From Lepidostoma basale (lineage: Eukaryota > Arthropoda > Insecta > Trichoptera > Lepidostomatidae), in the NCBI GenBank assembly GCA_022606425.2, contig JAHDVF020000215.1, positions 620,001 to 684,000 on the forward strand: a DNA stretch of 64,000 bases, read 5' to 3'. The position numbers were made by a program, and so were the translations under genes. Positions 62,740-64,000 of the stretch are shown here, piece by piece; within the stretch, counting starts at the first letter, position 1, and each line of letters opens with the position of its first letter. Under the pieces are notes generated by a model. That model saw only the letters and a list, made by a program, of their open reading frames with translations, had not been told where the DNA came from and did no database searches.

Positions 62740-63500
62740 GTATGATACATTCATTACAATTTTAAAATCCAATGCATAGCATGCAATCAATTTACAATAT
62801 TATTAAGAAAATGTAATAAATATAATATATCTATTTTAGTTTGATTTGAATATCTGAATCAAGAATTTCACGGACTTCTCTTGTAGCTTTGAAATATGTG
62901 GTTTATATCATTGCACTATTAGTTCAACATATATTCACTGTTGCCTTAGCAATGTAACAAGTGAAGATTTTTTTAAATTTGCAATTAAAATTTACACATG
63001 AAGCACTGTGGTTAGACATTTTAAACATATAGATATGAAATAATAAAACACTTTGTATTTAACCACTGTATGGTTATTATAATTGATGCCAACTTGTTTC
63101 GCTTGTACCCAAGCTTTATCAGGGCTATATTATAACTAAAGTTGAAATATGCCCTCTTTAGCTATCATATCGCCCTGATTAAGCTTAGGTCCAAGTGAAA
63201 CTAGCTGTCATCAATTATAATAACCATACTGTGGTTAAATACAAAGTGTGTTATTATAATATATTATATCTATGTATAAGTTTAATTTGCAATTTCACAG
63301 TCTTATGTATGTGTATATTTTTCACCGTAACAAGAAATGATCAAAATTCCAAAATGCATTCTGGTAATACTTCAGGGTAAAGTGACTTATGAACTTTAAT
63401 AACTAGAGTGAAACTTATCAAAATCACTTAGGTTTAACCGACTGTTGATTCTAATCAATTCTGTTTTAATTATTATTATAAAAATAACTTTACTTTTTAG
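62740..63500 (+). other. Intron between RhoGAP exons c and d
   Basis: 761 bp from GTATGA to TTTTTAG. Holds the H9 inverted pair; otherwise AT-rich. Confidence 0.85.
63048..63254. repeat. H9 hammerhead-like inverted pair in the RhoGAP intron
   Basis: The arms ACACTTTGTATTTAACCACT and their complement enclose two motifs. The - strand motif reads CTGATAA, A, GCTTG-GGTA-CAAGC, GAAAC, AAGTTGGC. The + strand motif reads CTGATTA, A, GCTTAGGTCCAAGT, GAAAC, TAGCTGTC. Both have substitutions at position 8 of the core, so they look decayed. Confidence 0.5.
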
Positions 63501-63629
63501 GTACAGGGATAGAAGTTTCAAACGAGAAAAGTCAGCATCTCGTAGTGAGTTAAGTGGGAGTCAAGAATCACAGCAGTCCCATGATGAAACAGAAGATAAA
63601 GTCAACACTGAAGTCATTCCTAAAACAAA
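63501..63629 (+). CDS. cv-c: RhoGAP (DLC/crossveinless-c type), internal coding exon d
   Basis: The first base completes the arginine codon opened in exon c; then YRDRSFKREKSASRSELSGS, QESQQSHDETEDKVNTEVIP, KTK. Serine- and acid-rich linker with an RERS-type basic start. Acceptor CTTTTTAG at 63500; donor GTAAGC at 63630; leaves after two bases. About 43 residues, with no folded domain expected. Confidence 0.85.
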
Positions 63630-63719
63630 GTAAGCGCTGTTCTATTAAGAGAATTGTATTTTCCTTATTGCAAACACTATATTATATATGAATGATACTT
63701 AATTTATATTTTATTACAG
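63630..63719 (+). other. Intron between RhoGAP exons d and e
   Basis: 90 bp, GTAAGC to TTATTACAG, a typical short insect intron. Confidence 0.9.
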
Positions 63720-63832
63720 GGGCAATGTCCAAAGATGGCATTCATTCCAAAGGAGTTCTTCTTTGGGCAGCCGTCCATCTTCTAATGTATTAATACCCCA
63801 ACCGGCGCCACCGCAAGAAGGAGAAGACCTAG
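63720..63832 (+). CDS. cv-c: RhoGAP (DLC/crossveinless-c type), internal coding exon e
   Basis: The first base completes lysine; then GNVQRWHSFQRSSSLGSRPS, SNVLIPQPAPPQEGEDL. RWHSFQ.S is the conserved segment just ahead of the RhoGAP domain in DLC family proteins. Acceptor TTATTACAG at 63719; donor GTAATA at 63833; leaves after one base of a codon. The RhoGAP and START domains should follow to the right of the window. Confidence 0.9.
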
Positions 63833-63884
63833 GTAATATATAATAATAGTTAAATTATTCTTCTAATTTTGTCATGCCATTTTC

Positions 63885-63985
63885 CGTTATTTGGGGTCGG
63901 CTCTCCTAATATGGCTCCGCCAAGTCTTGCGATCCTGGGTCATCTGGCTGTCCGGTCCCAGCGCCCTCAGGTCGTTCATAAATAA
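63885..63985 (-). mobile_element. LINE C-terminal fragment in the next RhoGAP intron
   Basis: The - strand decodes to MNDLRALGPDSQMTQDRKTW and RSHIRRADP. The QDR..WR..IR.ADP pattern is the extreme C-terminus of RTE-type LINE polyproteins. It lies after the exon e donor and opposite to the gene. Confidence 0.55.
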
Positions 63986-64000
63986 TTGATATATCATTAA

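Overview
This window is eukaryotic, AT-rich and dominated by interspersed repeats. Its one recognisable host gene, its split exons and the mix of SINEs, RTE-like LINEs, MITEs and a Helitron-like end suggest an arthropod, most likely a moth or butterfly. No bacterial or viral gene organisation, no CRISPR array, no rRNA and no credible functional tRNA gene is visible.

Right end (about 56.0-63.8 kb, + strand): five consecutive coding exons with phase-compatible canonical splice sites encode part of a DLC/crossveinless-c type RhoGAP. Visible are the CALSENW...RRWSRV segment, a basic GAKAFLRRVESLK segment followed by LNCIDIS, a proline/serine-rich linker, and an RWHSFQ segment. The N-terminal SAM domain and the C-terminal RhoGAP and START domains are not in the window, so the gene must continue rightward. 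Any 5' exons lie to the left or outside. A 74-bp tandem duplication copies the 3' end and donor site of the first visible exon.

Left and centre (1-56 kb): no host exon could be supported. This is intergenic or long-intron DNA built from layered repeats. (i) A dominant RTE-like LINE (here LINE-A) has one copy with a long open reverse-transcriptase frame (about 31.5-33.0 kb, - strand) and about twenty 5'-truncated copies, many ending in GTTA repeats. (ii) A short SINE-like family (SINE-L) shares LINE-A's 3' end and probably uses its machinery. (iii) There are fragments of at least five other non-LTR families (LINE-B to LINE-G). (iv) tRNA-derived SINEs are present. (v) DNA transposons have recognisable ends and target-site duplications (TSDs): hAT-type elements with 8-bp TSDs, a Transib-like foldback with CGGCG TSDs, two piggyBac-like MITEs at TTAA, a deleted mariner, and a 249-bp MITE present twice.

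The most interesting layer is a set of short repeat families that share one architecture: CUGANGA-like box, one extra A or U, hairpin, GAAAC, short palindrome, usually ending GUC. This is the layout of a type I hammerhead ribozyme with a minimal stem III, as known from Penelope-like elements and metazoan retrozymes. Here the motifs occur in nine families, frequently as head-to-head inverted pairs, and two families replace the core C3-G8 pair with U3-A8. Nesting (LINE in hAT, hAT in LINE, LINE-B and LINE-A in hammerhead-like repeats, SINE in LINE-A) gives a relative insertion history. LINE names A-G and hammerhead-like names H1-H9 are local labels used only here.
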